Part shown: positions 1 to 8,596 of the stretch, one piece after another
Layout: the number at the start of each line of letters is the position of its first letter
Numbering within the stretch: position 1 is the first letter of the stretch
Origin: RGIG6178 sp045118975
Lineage (GTDB): Bacteria > Bacillota_I > Bacilli_A > RFN20 > DUOF01
Assembly (NCBI GenBank): GCA_045118975.1
Contig: JBGVCT010000008.1
Span: 62,001-126,000, forward strand
Length of the DNA stretch: 64,000 bases
Direction of reading: 5' to 3'
The notes under the pieces: model-generated
The model's input: the letters and a program-made list of their open reading frames with translations, nothing else
Told to the model about the DNA's origin: nothing
The model's database searches: none
Translations under genes and position numbers: made by a program

Positions 1-264
1 CTTAACTAAATTCTTATAACCAATTTCACCCTTTGCAAGTAAACATACGATGAAATCTTCAACATCAAATTCAACACCAATGATAGGTTTAATATTGTTT
101 GATTTACACCCATCATAAAATGTTTTAACACCAAACATCACATTTTTATCAACAAGGGCAAGAGAGGTAAATTTATTTTCCTTAGCATAAGAGAGTAATT
201 TATCTATCCTTAAAGTACTAGATAAAAAACTATATCCACTTTTTACACACAATTCACATTTCAT
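1..264 (-). CDS. dnaE: DNA polymerase III alpha subunit DnaE, N-terminal fragment
   Basis: The frame runs off the left edge, so only the first 88 codons are present. They form the start of the PHP domain of the replicative polymerase. The order SGYSFLSS, then ALVDKNVMFGV, then IKPIIGVEF matches the PHP N-terminus of Firmicutes DnaE. The metal-ligand histidines of active PHP domains are absent: the LHxH position reads LCVK and the TDHG position reads VDKN, so proofreading or phosphatase chemistry by this domain is unlikely. The ATG at 264 is preceded by an AAGGGGTG ribosome site. It lies 24 bases after the TrmH-like gene and is probably cotranscribed with it. Confidence 0.85.
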   Translation of the reverse strand, partial: MKCELCVKSGYSFLSSTLRIDKLLSYAKENKFTSLALVDKNVMFGVKTFYDGCKSNNIKPIIGVEFDVEDFIVCLLAKGEIGYKNLVK

Positions 265-288
265 CTAGTACACCCCTTTTCTTATATA

Positions 289-1155
289 TTATCTTTTCTT
301 TATAAATCCATTTTGTTTCATGCTTGCTTCATAAGCCACAATTGTAGTAGCTATAGCAACATTAAGCGAATCACATTGCCCAAGCATCGGTATTGAAAGC
401 ATATTATATTTACCTTCATACCATGGTTTTGTAATACCATATCTTTCGCTTCCCATAATGATAGCCACTCTACCAGCATAGTCATATTCAAAGTAATGCT
501 TTTCTGCCCTAGTATCAGCTAAATATATTTCAAAATTCTTTTTTCTTAGCCAATCTCTACACTCTTCAACTGTAGGGAATTCTACAACAGGGATAGTAAA
601 CGCAGCACCCATACTACCTTTTATAATCTTAGGATGAGTAATTCTAGCCCTTCTATTACAAATAAATACCCCATCGATTTTAGCACCATCACAAGTTCTT
701 AAAATTGTACCAACATTTCCTGGAATCTCAAGACCATCCAAAACAATGATAATATTGTCCTTTTTAAGAGGAATATCATCTAATGAAGCTAGAGGAAACT
801 TACAAATAGAAATCATTCCTTTTGGATCATCTTTTTCACATATCTTCATAAATGTTTTTAATGATACACAATAAGTTTTCTTAGCAAGTTTGAAAAATTC
901 CTCAACTAAATTCATGCCCTCGTGACTAGTGATAATTTCTTCACAAAAAATAAATGAATCAACTTCCAATCCATTATTAAGGGCTTTTTGATGCGCCCAA
1001 ATACCATCAATTACAAATAAATGATTTTTATTAGGCTTTGTATTATTAATCAAAGCAACAACTTCTTTTATCTTCCCATTTTGTGCTCCTATAAACTCAA
1101 TATCATGTTTATGAGCTTCCATAAAATCTCTTAATCTGTTTTCTACACTTTCCAT
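289..1155 (-). CDS. TrmH/SpoU-family RNA 2'-O-methyltransferase
   Basis: A 288-residue SPOUT methyltransferase that would use S-adenosylmethionine to methylate a ribose in rRNA or tRNA. The three SpoU motifs are visible: IPGNVGTILR near residue 145, IIMGSERYGI near 235, and IPMLGQCDSLNVAIA near 255, which forms the knotted cofactor site. The N-terminal ~130 residues are the substrate-binding extension common in 23S rRNA members. It is a different subfamily from the RlmB at 17992-18717. The target nucleotide cannot be told from sequence. Start ATG at 1155 follows GGTGAAA. It probably shares a transcript with dnaE downstream. Confidence 0.88.
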   Translation of the reverse strand: MESVENRLRDFMEAHKHDIEFIGAQNGKIKEVVALINNTKPNKNHLFVIDGIWAHQKALNNGLEVDSFIFCEEIITSHEGMNLVEEFFKLAKKTYCVSLKTFMKICEKDDPKGMISICKFPLASLDDIPLKKDNIIIVLDGLEIPGNVGTILRTCDGAKIDGVFICNRRARITHPKIIKGSMGAAFTIPVVEFPTVEECRDWLRKKNFEIYLADTRAEKHYFEYDYAGRVAIIMGSERYGITKPWYEGKYNMLSIPMLGQCDSLNVAIATTIVAYEASMKQNGFIKKR

Positions 1156-1225
1156 TAAATTTCACCACGATTTTATTGTATAACAATAAACTATATTTTT
1201 CCACACATAATCACCATTAAGACAA

Positions 1226-1254
1226 TAAAAAAACTCAGCTTTTTTTAGCTGAGT
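1226..1254 (-). terminator. Intrinsic terminator of the ADA/coiled-coil unit
   Basis: An 8-bp perfect stem ACTCAGCT/AGCTGAGT with a six-base loop, followed on the minus strand by a T tract. It lies just past the coiled-coil gene and closes the two-gene unit 1261-4016. Confidence 0.85.
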
Positions 1255-1260
1255 CAAAAA

Positions 1261-1821
1261 CTATCTTTTGTTTGACGTTTTTAAATCAAACTTTTTTACA
1301 GCTTCTTCTACTCTTCCTGCCATAAAACCTTTAAATTCATCATATCTTGAGTGATATCTTGTATAATCCGCAAAATATATATGTTTAAAATCATTATTTA
1401 TAAGAGAAATCACAGGAAGTGAACCTGCTCCAACCTTACATGTTGGCTTACACAGAACCTTTTTATCATCCACACTTAAAATATATACTCCTGGTTTTAA
1501 TAACGATGGAGCATCATCTAAAGGTTCATCTTTAGGTTTAGCCACATATACTGTACTTCCTTCTAATTTAACTTGAACAAGTTCATAATTTTCATCATTC
1601 AAGTACTGCATGAAAGCACTATTGAAAACCTCTGAATCTACAGTAAGGGCAGACTCTAATTCGCTTTTAAGAGAATCTAGTTCTTCTTTTTTTTCTTCCA
1701 ACTCTTTTCCATATCTACTAGCAGCATAATCACTATCATAGACATGTTGCGTTAAAGAATTAACCTCATAAACCAAATCCTTAATTCTCTTTAATGTATC
1801 CATATATTGTTTTTGTTTCAT
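1261..1821 (-). CDS. Coiled-coil protein paired with the ADA fusion
   Basis: No family recognised. The 186-residue protein begins with a long charged helix (about residues 5-60) rich in E, K and L, likely a coiled coil. A compact mixed alpha/beta region of about 110 residues follows, with no signal peptide or membrane segment. It starts 11 bases after the ADA fusion gene; its GAGGTG ribosome site overlaps that gene's TAG stop, which suggests translational coupling and a shared function. I chose the ATG at 1821 over the in-frame GTG at 1830 because that GTG lies within the ribosome site. A role as partner or regulator of the ADA protein is inference. Confidence 0.75.
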   Translation of the reverse strand: MKQKQYMDTLKRIKDLVYEVNSLTQHVYDSDYAASRYGKELEEKKEELDSLKSELESALTVDSEVFNSAFMQYLNDENYELVQVKLEGSTVYVAKPKDEPLDDAPSLLKPGVYILSVDDKKVLCKPTCKVGAGSLPVISLINNDFKHIYFADYTRYHSRYDEFKGFMAGRVEEAVKKFDLKTSNKR

Positions 1822-1832
1822 AAATCTCACCT

Positions 1833-4016
1833 CTACCTTCTTGATCCCGATGTACCTTGAGTCTTTGGAACTCCCGATGAACTACGGAATACTTTTTCTG
1901 TAATTTTCTTCATATCTATTATTGGTTTAACCTCGCTATTTTTCATCGCAGAGTGTTCTTGACTTGCTCCAGTTATTTGATGATCCGTTTTCCATCTAAC
2001 ACCATTATTATGACAATTAACAATTAAATCAGAAGCGAATGCTCCACCACCTAAAACAACAACTTCACCATTATTCTTGCCATAGAACTTACCTACACTT
2101 CTTGATACCTCAAACTTATCAATTCCATACGCTCTTTCTCCCTCTCTAACAGGGACAGACTCTAGTTTTACAACATTAACCCCAACCTTAGCACATACAG
2201 CATCTATTAGTCCATTAATATAGGAACCATCATTGTAAATACAAACTCTTTTATTCTCTCTTTTTGCCCTCATAACAACTTTGACAACATCTTCTTTGAG
2301 TTTTTTATCTAATTCAGGATCATCTAGTTTCTTTTCACATCCACATATAAAAATAGGCATATCCTTTTCAAGATTCTCATTAATCTCATTTGTATTATAT
2401 TGAACCTCTACTCTTTTAATTCCTGGAAGATCCACCGATTCAGGAATATAATCAATATAATCATGCATATCATCTCTAGATCTTTGATTTGCTTCAGTTA
2501 CTTTATCATGTATGTACCCTTGTTCAAATTCAATCATTTCTTTTAACTCTTCTACACTTATACCTAGTTGTTGAGCTATTAAAGCTTCTTGTCTTGCATT
2601 TGTTCCATACAAACCAGCACCATCGCTGCCTAAAACAACCCTTACTCCAGCATCTAAATATCTCCTTATAGGTATTTGTTTAAGTTCACTTATATTATTT
2701 AAAGACATATTACTAGATGCATTTATTTCTATAATTGCACCAGTTTTCTTTATAAGAGCTAACGTTTCATCATCTAATCCGCCATGTAATCCATGGCCTA
2801 TACGAATATCTGGATAAAAATCTGGATCCTTTATAACTCCATCTCTTTTTAATTGATCAATTTCAGTTGTAACTGACTTTAAGAAATCCTTAATATTATC
2901 TCTATGTTCATCGCTTTCTCCAGCATGTGATCTAATAGTAAAATGTTTCCACCCGTTTTTAGCACACATATTAGCAGCAGCAGCAAATATGTAGGCATAG
3001 TCTTTGTTTGAAGTTTTCTCATGTCCCAATAAATCTATACCCGCAACAAATGGCACATTAGCCTCGTTGATAAAACTCCTTGTAAACCACATAAGAGAAT
3101 TATCGTCCCTTTTCACTCTTGGAGTCGCAAGCAAAAATGATACAGTAACACCATACTTTTTCTTTGCCTCTTTTATTGCATCAGCAAATGCCCTATGTCT
3201 TTCTTCTCCATCTTTTTGATTATTTCCTTGAAACATCCATGTACATGTAGATAATTCACAATATTCAACACCATTTTTAGCATAGTTTTCTGCTATTTTT
3301 AAAATATAACTTCTAATCAAAGCAGGATTATTGCTATCAAAAAATGGACTACGGCTAGAATAAAGTTCATCCATATCAATAAATGTTATTTGATCTTGTA
3401 TGTTAACCTCCATCAAGTCTAGCATTTTGTCTCTAAATCCAGGAACTTCTTTGTGCAATACATCTAATGTAGCAGTTTCGCCATATTTATGATCCTCAGG
3501 CAAGATACCACTTTTTACTAGTCTAGATGTATCAAAAACTATTGTTTTAGGAGCAACACTAAGAGCAATATCATACACCTCATTAGCAGGCAATTGCCCA
3601 GTATAGTGCGTATGCAAATCCGTTTTAGAAGAAGGTGGAATTTCTGAAGAAGCAAATACTCTATCATATCCCTCATTTGCCTTTCCCAAAGACAACATTT
3701 TAATTTCTAAAGTAGTAAGTGGAGCATTAGATTCAAATTTCCCCTTTTTAATAGTTCCAAGCGTTCTTTCCACAGTCCTAGATTCTTTATCTTTACCAAT
3801 TATATTCAATGATAAAACACCATTAACTTCTTTAATGCTCATTAATGATTTTAAATTTTCTTTTAATGTTTTTAATTGTTCATTGTCAATGTCATGATGA
3901 ATAAGAGGTTCAATCTCCCACTTGCCATTAACAAGTGATATTTGAATCTCAATAAGTGGGCCCTTACTGTCTTGGCCAATATATATAGGACTTTTCAACT
4001 TCAAAACCTTAGCCAT
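1833..4016 (-). CDS. Adenosine deaminase-family protein fused to a SLOG-like C-terminal domain
   Basis: 727 residues, about twice a normal adenosine deaminase. Residues 1-120 are an unrecognised N-terminal domain. The central amidohydrolase fold carries the ADA zinc and catalytic motifs: DLHTHYTG near 134, RSHAGE near 363, RIGHGLHGG near 406 and VLGSDGAGLYGT near 462. Residues ~550-690 look like a separate Rossmann-type domain with PIFICGC, IYNDGSYINGL and VVVLGGGAFASD, resembling nucleotide-sensing SLOG/LOG folds; this assignment is tentative. The last 17 residues are a Ser/Gly/Arg-rich tail. The predicted reaction is deamination of an adenine nucleoside or nucleotide. The ATG at 4016 follows GGGTGA; an in-frame GTG three codons upstream sits in that ribosome site. 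It is the first gene of a terminator-bounded pair. Confidence 0.82.
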   Translation of the reverse strand: MAKVLKLKSPIYIGQDSKGPLIEIQISLVNGKWEIEPLIHHDIDNEQLKTLKENLKSLMSIKEVNGVLSLNIIGKDKESRTVERTLGTIKKGKFESNAPLTTLEIKMLSLGKANEGYDRVFASSEIPPSSKTDLHTHYTGQLPANEVYDIALSVAPKTIVFDTSRLVKSGILPEDHKYGETATLDVLHKEVPGFRDKMLDLMEVNIQDQITFIDMDELYSSRSPFFDSNNPALIRSYILKIAENYAKNGVEYCELSTCTWMFQGNNQKDGEERHRAFADAIKEAKKKYGVTVSFLLATPRVKRDDNSLMWFTRSFINEANVPFVAGIDLLGHEKTSNKDYAYIFAAAANMCAKNGWKHFTIRSHAGESDEHRDNIKDFLKSVTTEIDQLKRDGVIKDPDFYPDIRIGHGLHGGLDDETLALIKKTGAIIEINASSNMSLNNISELKQIPIRRYLDAGVRVVLGSDGAGLYGTNARQEALIAQQLGISVEELKEMIEFEQGYIHDKVTEANQRSRDDMHDYIDYIPESVDLPGIKRVEVQYNTNEINENLEKDMPIFICGCEKKLDDPELDKKLKEDVVKVVMRAKRENKRVCIYNDGSYINGLIDAVCAKVGVNVVKLESVPVREGERAYGIDKFEVSRSVGKFYGKNNGEVVVLGGGAFASDLIVNCHNNGVRWKTDHQITGASQEHSAMKNSEVKPIIDMKKITEKVFRSSSGVPKTQGTSGSRR

Positions 4017-4093
4017 AACTGTCACCCATCCTTAAATAGATTATATCAAATCTAGTGGTTCACTTCAATTTTCTTATGCATTTATAAACATTT

Positions 4094-4115
4094 AAAAAAG
4101 AGGCATATAGCCTCT
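4094..4115 (-). terminator. Intrinsic terminator of the first cold-shock gene
   Basis: Stem AGAGGC/GCCTCT with a five-base loop followed by a T tract on the minus strand, ten bases past the stop of the 4125-4325 gene. Confidence 0.8.
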
Positions 4116-4124
4116 AAAATTTCA

Positions 4125-4325
4125 TTATTCAACTACAACAATATTAACAGCTCTTAATCCTTTTTCAGTTTCAATTAGTTCAAACTCAACAGTTTTGTTA
4201 GCCTCAACAGTTTTAAAACCTTCCATTTTAAGTTCGCTATAATGGAAGAATACATCTTTACCTTCTTCAGTTTTGATAAATCCGTATCCTTTTTCTTTGT
4301 TAAAGTTTTTAACCTTACCCTTCAT
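4125..4325 (-). CDS. Cold-shock protein CspA family
   Basis: A 66-residue single OB-fold protein that binds single-stranded nucleic acid and acts as an RNA chaperone. RNP1 (KGYGFIK, near residue 12) and RNP2 (DVFFHYS, near 25) are both intact. It has the normal length and near-identical sequence to the second copy at 4518-4718, which is transcribed divergently from a shared 192-base spacer. A possible minus-strand promoter (TTGAGT, 15-base spacer, TATACT at 4353-4379) lies upstream. Confidence 0.95.
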   Translation of the reverse strand: MKGKVKNFNKEKGYGFIKTEEGKDVFFHYSELKMEGFKTVEANKTVEFELIETEKGLRAVNIVVVE

Positions 4326-4517
4326 CTTATAAACCTAAACCTTTCTAAAAAAAGTATATCATAAAACTATAATACTCAATATATTTCCTATATTTTTTAT
4401 ATTTTAAATAAAATAATTGCTTTTTTAATTTATATAAAATATCTACCGAATTTATTTATCTAAAAAATAATTGTAGATATAATGAAATTGTGGAAACACA
4501 GAAAGGGACTGAGGTAG
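4326..4517. promoter_or_regulatory. Divergent promoter region between two cold-shock genes
   Basis: A very A/T-rich spacer of 192 bases feeding two csp genes in opposite directions. A TATAAT box at 4478-4483 lies 35 bases before the plus-strand ATG at 4518, with only a weak TTTATC -35 at the right distance. A TATACT box at 4353-4358 faces the minus gene. No conserved cold-box sequence could be identified by eye. Confidence 0.5.
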
Positions 4518-4718
4518 ATGAAAGGAACAGTTAAAAGTTTCAACAAGCGTAAGGGGTATGGTTTCATTACTAATGACGAAGGAAAAACAGCATTCTTCCA
4601 TTATAGTGAACTAAAGATGGATGGATTCAAGACAATTCTTCCAGAAAAAACAGTATCATTTGATTTAATTGATACAGACAAAGGTCTAAGAGCAGTTAAT
4701 ATTTCAATTGATGAATAA
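4518..4718 (+). CDS. Cold-shock protein CspA family (second copy)
   Basis: 66 residues, with RNP1 KGYGFIT and RNP2 KTAFFHYS; the usual Asp-Val of RNP2 is replaced by Thr-Ala here, unlike the sister copy. Most of the remaining sequence is shared with 4125-4325, so the two are recent paralogues arranged head to head. The ribosome site before the ATG is weak (ACTGAGGTAG). It ends at its own terminator at 4724. Confidence 0.95.
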   Translation: MKGTVKSFNKRKGYGFITNDEGKTAFFHYSELKMDGFKTILPEKTVSFDLIDTDKGLRAVNISIDE

Positions 4719-4721
4719 CAA

Positions 4722-6827
4722 TTAACCCAGGGAAACCTGGGTTTTTACTTTCAAAAAAATATAAAACAAAATGAATATAAATAAATATATGATTCCAAAA
4801 CTTAAATTAATAGGAAACAAGAACAATACTACACCCAAATAAATAATATTAATCATATTGAATATGCAGGTAATATTGCTAATATTACCTCTTTTTAATA
4901 TAGCAAAAAATATCCTGTGTTTTTTAAACCTCTTGTATTCCAAAAAAAACAATAGCACCACTACTAAAGAATATAAAAAATATAATATAATCCTGCTAGC
5001 CAATAATAAATTACTTATCATCTTTTTAGTTTCAATTATTATCTCCTCATTCATTAACCCGCTTTTTAGATATCCTTCACCACTTCCAAAAGCATATTCT
5101 ATCCTAACACTCTCACCACTAAGCCTATACATAAATTTATAAGAATAATCAGACTCTTTATATATTTTTATATCACTGGAATCACTTATACCAATAATTT
5201 TAAATTCATCTAAGTATATCTTTCCATCAATATAATATTTCAAACTTACATTATCACCTTTATTCTTTTTTATTTTTTTAGATAGTCCTTTTGATATAAC
5301 TATTTCATTTTCCCCTATCCCTTCCATGCTCTCAAATTTAACTTCATCTTTAACACTAATATTCTCTATATAATGTAAACTTTTAAAATTTAAAAACGAA
5401 AAAGCATCACAAGAAATTCCGTTTATTGAACATCCCAACAAATTATTTTTCTTCAGTTCACTATGACTAAAATATCTATTTTTTGAAGGTGTTATAAAAA
5501 AGTAAATATAGTCTTGATCTTCATAATATTTACTAAAATCATATTTCAACAACGTGCTTTCCTCATTGATTTTTCTATAAAAATCTTCTTTTTTCCCCTT
5601 GTTTATAAACATATAATATTTACTCTGATAATTATCATATTCTTTAATAATTATATTTTTTATATCTTCTAAATTATTAACAAAAATTCTCTCTTCCCCA
5701 AAAAGAACATCTTTGACATTATACTCATAAAAAGCAGAACAAATATAAATTAATTTTTTTCCAATTAAAGATTCCTTTATAGTGTTTTCATTGCAATTAT
5801 CAAGAAGATTTTTAATACAAAACTTTTCTAAATTGATGCTGATAATTACTTCTTTTTCTTTAATGTTTTCTCCTACATAAACATTAGAAAATAAAAAGCC
5901 ATTACTATAATAATATTTATCCACCCTAACCTCACTATTATACATTTCCTCACTATATAAACTATATCCATAATAGCTAACTTCTTCATTTAAAGGTAAA
6001 ACAACTTCACTATAAAATTTTTCTTCTCTATCATCTACATTGTTTTCTTTATATAAAAGTTCACCACTATAATAGGATTCTTTAAAAGACATATCTATCA
6101 AAGATAACTCCTTACCAAAAGAAGCAAGAGCACTAGATAAAGAAAATATAGATAAAACAAATATTATAAAACTCAACAAATTCTTCTTTACGATAATATT
6201 TGACCACTTGTAAGCATTAAGACTTCTTTTTTCTATATGATATTCTTCCAAAGAGGGAAAAATATCACAATTATCTCCCTCTTTTTCTAAATCTATAAGT
6301 TCATATTTTTTAAATAAATTCGCCTCATGACTAACAACTATAACAGTTCTATTTTTACTCTCTTTTTCTAATAGATTTATAACTTTCTTCTTATTGATAA
6401 TATCCAAACTTGAAGTAGGTTCATCCAATAAGATTACCTTTTTACCCACACACATTGATATATAAACTACAACCCGTTGCCTCTCTCCAATCGACAAACT
6501 ATCTACCCTTTTATCAAAAAAAGAAGATAGTCCCAAAACATCTCTTCTTAATTTAAAATTAGGATATATATCCCTTATTAATTCAATATTTTCTTTAACT
6601 GTAAAAAATGGTATTAAATCATCAATAGATAAATAAAAAACATCTTCCTTTTTTTCTACTAGTCCTTCATAAGAACTATCTTTTTGACTAATAATATTTA
6701 ATAAAGTTGTCTTTCCTATTCCACTCTTCCCCACAATTAAATACAATTTATTTTCTTTAAAATCATAACTAAAGTTTTGAAATATTATCTTATTTTTATA
6801 AGATTTACATATTTTAATCACTCTCAT
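4722..6827 (-). CDS. MacB-like ABC transporter, ATPase-permease fusion (subunit 2)
   Basis: 701 residues. The N-terminal ABC ATPase shows Walker A GKSGIGKTT (33-41), signature LSIGER (111-116), Walker B VILLDEPTSS (131) and the switch His (SHE, ~166). A first membrane helix follows at ~217-237, then ~370 extracytoplasmic residues rich in Tyr, Glu and Lys, then three helices (~608-631, 649-675, 678-694). This is the MacB/LolCDE type VII layout, in which transmembrane motion drives extrusion rather than transport through a pore. The ATG overlaps the TGA of the preceding fusion gene (ATGA), so the two are translated together and probably form a heterodimer. Substrate unknown; antimicrobial-peptide or peptide export is possible. 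Confidence 0.85.
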   Translation of the reverse strand: MRVIKICKSYKNKIIFQNFSYDFKENKLYLIVGKSGIGKTTLLNIISQKDSSYEGLVEKKEDVFYLSIDDLIPFFTVKENIELIRDIYPNFKLRRDVLGLSSFFDKRVDSLSIGERQRVVVYISMCVGKKVILLDEPTSSLDIINKKKVINLLEKESKNRTVIVVSHEANLFKKYELIDLEKEGDNCDIFPSLEEYHIEKRSLNAYKWSNIIVKKNLLSFIIFVLSIFSLSSALASFGKELSLIDMSFKESYYSGELLYKENNVDDREEKFYSEVVLPLNEEVSYYGYSLYSEEMYNSEVRVDKYYYSNGFLFSNVYVGENIKEKEVIISINLEKFCIKNLLDNCNENTIKESLIGKKLIYICSAFYEYNVKDVLFGEERIFVNNLEDIKNIIIKEYDNYQSKYYMFINKGKKEDFYRKINEESTLLKYDFSKYYEDQDYIYFFITPSKNRYFSHSELKKNNLLGCSINGISCDAFSFLNFKSLHYIENISVKDEVKFESMEGIGENEIVISKGLSKKIKKNKGDNVSLKYYIDGKIYLDEFKIIGISDSSDIKIYKESDYSYKFMYRLSGESVRIEYAFGSGEGYLKSGLMNEEIIIETKKMISNLLLASRIILYFLYSLVVVLLFFLEYKRFKKHRIFFAILKRGNISNITCIFNMINIIYLGVVLFLFPINLSFGIIYLFIFILFYIFLKVKTQVSLG
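4724..4746 (+). terminator. Terminator of the second cold-shock gene, overlapping an ABC gene end
   Basis: Stem AACCCAGG/CCTGGGTT with a GAAA tetraloop, then TTTTT. On the opposite strand the same bases encode the last residues (QVSLG) and part of the stop of the ABC protein 4722-6827. Confidence 0.85.
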
Positions 6828-8518
6828 AATTCTATCCTCAAAAGATTACTTACATTTTTCTTTCTATAATAATAAAATGTCTGAATTAGAGTGCATAAAC
6901 TGCTCAAAACAAGATATAAACAAATCCATATATTTGGAATTAAAACACTTGATACTATAAGTAATATAAAATTAATAGATAATTCTAAAATATTAGATAA
7001 AAATACACTTCTCCACACTGGATAAGAATTAGCAATTAAAAAAGCATTACTCTTTTGTTTTATTACTAATTTCCTTTTATTGAATTTTATAATAAGATAA
7101 CCACAACCTACACACAAAAATATATTTAAATTATTCAAGATAGTTAAAAGCTCATCCTTAAAATTCAGAATCGTATTATAAAATTCATACTTCACTCCAA
7201 TTGGATCTAGATATACCTCTCCTAGACAATCAAAACCAATATATTTATATTCATTTATATCCAATTTTTCATAATAGTCATATAAGCTATACTCATTATT
7301 TGTTAACACTTCACCTTTAAAGAAGCCCTCAGTTAAATCAAAGTCAAAATAAATATTATCATCTTTTAGAAACTTTAAATTATTATAAATTCCAACAACC
7401 TCTACTTTCAAAGTTTGCTTATAGACATCATTATATAGATCATTTATACTCACATTTGACTCTAATGTAATAATGTCTCCTAATTTATATTTATCACTTG
7501 CTATCACTTCGCTATATTTACTAGGATATTTACCCTCCTTTAAGATACCGTTTTTATTACTAATAACTCTCAAATCATCTCTTGAATAAACTAAAAACAA
7601 AAAAGAATCATAATTATACCCATACTTAATACCCTTACTAGATAGTTTCTCTAAGCTTTCTTTAGTGGGATTACTACACATCTTAAAACTTAATCCTTCC
7701 TCATTCATTTGCCTACATTCACTCAGATAAAACTTATTATAATCTTGAGAATATAAAATATCTTTACTTACCATATCATTAGTAAATATAGAAGCTATAT
7801 TTATTAACCCAATAATAAAAACAAAAATAAAGTTCACCATCAACAATTTAATGTTATCTTTCTTATACCATTTCCACTCTTTTTGTATATATTTCAAACC
7901 AATTCTTTGACTAGTTTTCTTTTCAACAAGTTTATTACCCTTTTTAAATTTCTTTATCGACACCCGTTTATCTTTTATATCAATAATTCCCGTTAATCCT
8001 TTTAAAAACAATTTAGACTCATGACTAACTAATATAATAAGTTTCTTTTTTCCACACCTTAAAATTTCTTTAGCTACTATTCTAGCATTATTTTCATCCA
8101 AATTTGTAATCGGCTCATCTATTAAAACCAATTCTCCATCTCTATACAAAGCTACAATTAACGCCACTCTTGCTCGTTCACCTTTAGATAAATTACTAAC
8201 CTTATCACTTTCTTTACCTTTCAAATTATAAAGACTTAAAAAGTTATGGCTAATACCATATAAATCTAAATTCTCTCCAACACTAAGATGCTCTATTAAA
8301 TATCCATTTTGGAAAACATAAGACATTGCATTTATATAATCATTTTCAATTTTTCCCTCATAAGAAACAATATTAGCAATCATATTTAACAAAGTTGTCT
8401 TTCCTATTCCACTTTTTCCTCTAACTAAATATACACCACTACCATCAATAGAAATATTCACATTTTCAAAAATCACATTATTTTTATATTTCTTATTAAC
8501 ATTACAAAAAGTTATCAT
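6824..8518 (-). CDS. MacB-like ABC transporter, ATPase-permease fusion (subunit 1)
   Basis: 564 residues with the same design as its downstream neighbour: ATPase (Walker A GKSGIGKTT ~34-42, Q-loop VFQNG, signature LSKGER ~110, Walker B LVLIDEPITN ~130, SHE switch ~165), one helix at ~223-245, an extracytoplasmic region of about 190 residues, and helices near the C-terminus. The external domain is much shorter than that of the partner, which fits a pseudo-symmetric heterodimer. Both ATPase sites look complete. The ATG at 8518 is preferred because GGTGAT lies four bases before it; a GTG further upstream is inside that site. The upstream gene ends in a terminator at 8563-8590, so this pair needs its own promoter, which I could not identify. 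Confidence 0.85.
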   Translation of the reverse strand: MITFCNVNKKYKNNVIFENVNISIDGSGVYLVRGKSGIGKTTLLNMIANIVSYEGKIENDYINAMSYVFQNGYLIEHLSVGENLDLYGISHNFLSLYNLKGKESDKVSNLSKGERARVALIVALYRDGELVLIDEPITNLDENNARIVAKEILRCGKKKLIILVSHESKLFLKGLTGIIDIKDKRVSIKKFKKGNKLVEKKTSQRIGLKYIQKEWKWYKKDNIKLLMVNFIFVFIIGLINIASIFTNDMVSKDILYSQDYNKFYLSECRQMNEEGLSFKMCSNPTKESLEKLSSKGIKYGYNYDSFLFLVYSRDDLRVISNKNGILKEGKYPSKYSEVIASDKYKLGDIITLESNVSINDLYNDVYKQTLKVEVVGIYNNLKFLKDDNIYFDFDLTEGFFKGEVLTNNEYSLYDYYEKLDINEYKYIGFDCLGEVYLDPIGVKYEFYNTILNFKDELLTILNNLNIFLCVGCGYLIIKFNKRKLVIKQKSNAFLIANSYPVWRSVFLSNILELSINFILLIVSSVLIPNIWICLYLVLSSLCTLIQTFYYYRKKNVSNLLRIEL

Positions 8519-8562
8519 TAGCATCACCTAATAATAACATTACAAAAAAATAAAATTTTACT

Positions 8563-8590
8563 AAAAAAGTACTACCAAATAGTAGTACTT
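8563..8590 (-). terminator. Intrinsic terminator after the Pro/Gly-rich gene
   Basis: Stem AAGTACTA/TAGTACTT with an eight-base loop followed by TTTTTT on the minus strand, seven bases past the stop of 8597-9205. Confidence 0.8.
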
Positions 8591-8596
8591 ACTTCT

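Noticed and set aside
1175..1191. Inverted repeat TTATTGT/ACAATAA upstream of the TrmH-like gene as an operator.
   Set aside because: The arms are only seven A/T-rich bases with a three-base spacer, easily expected by chance in this DNA.
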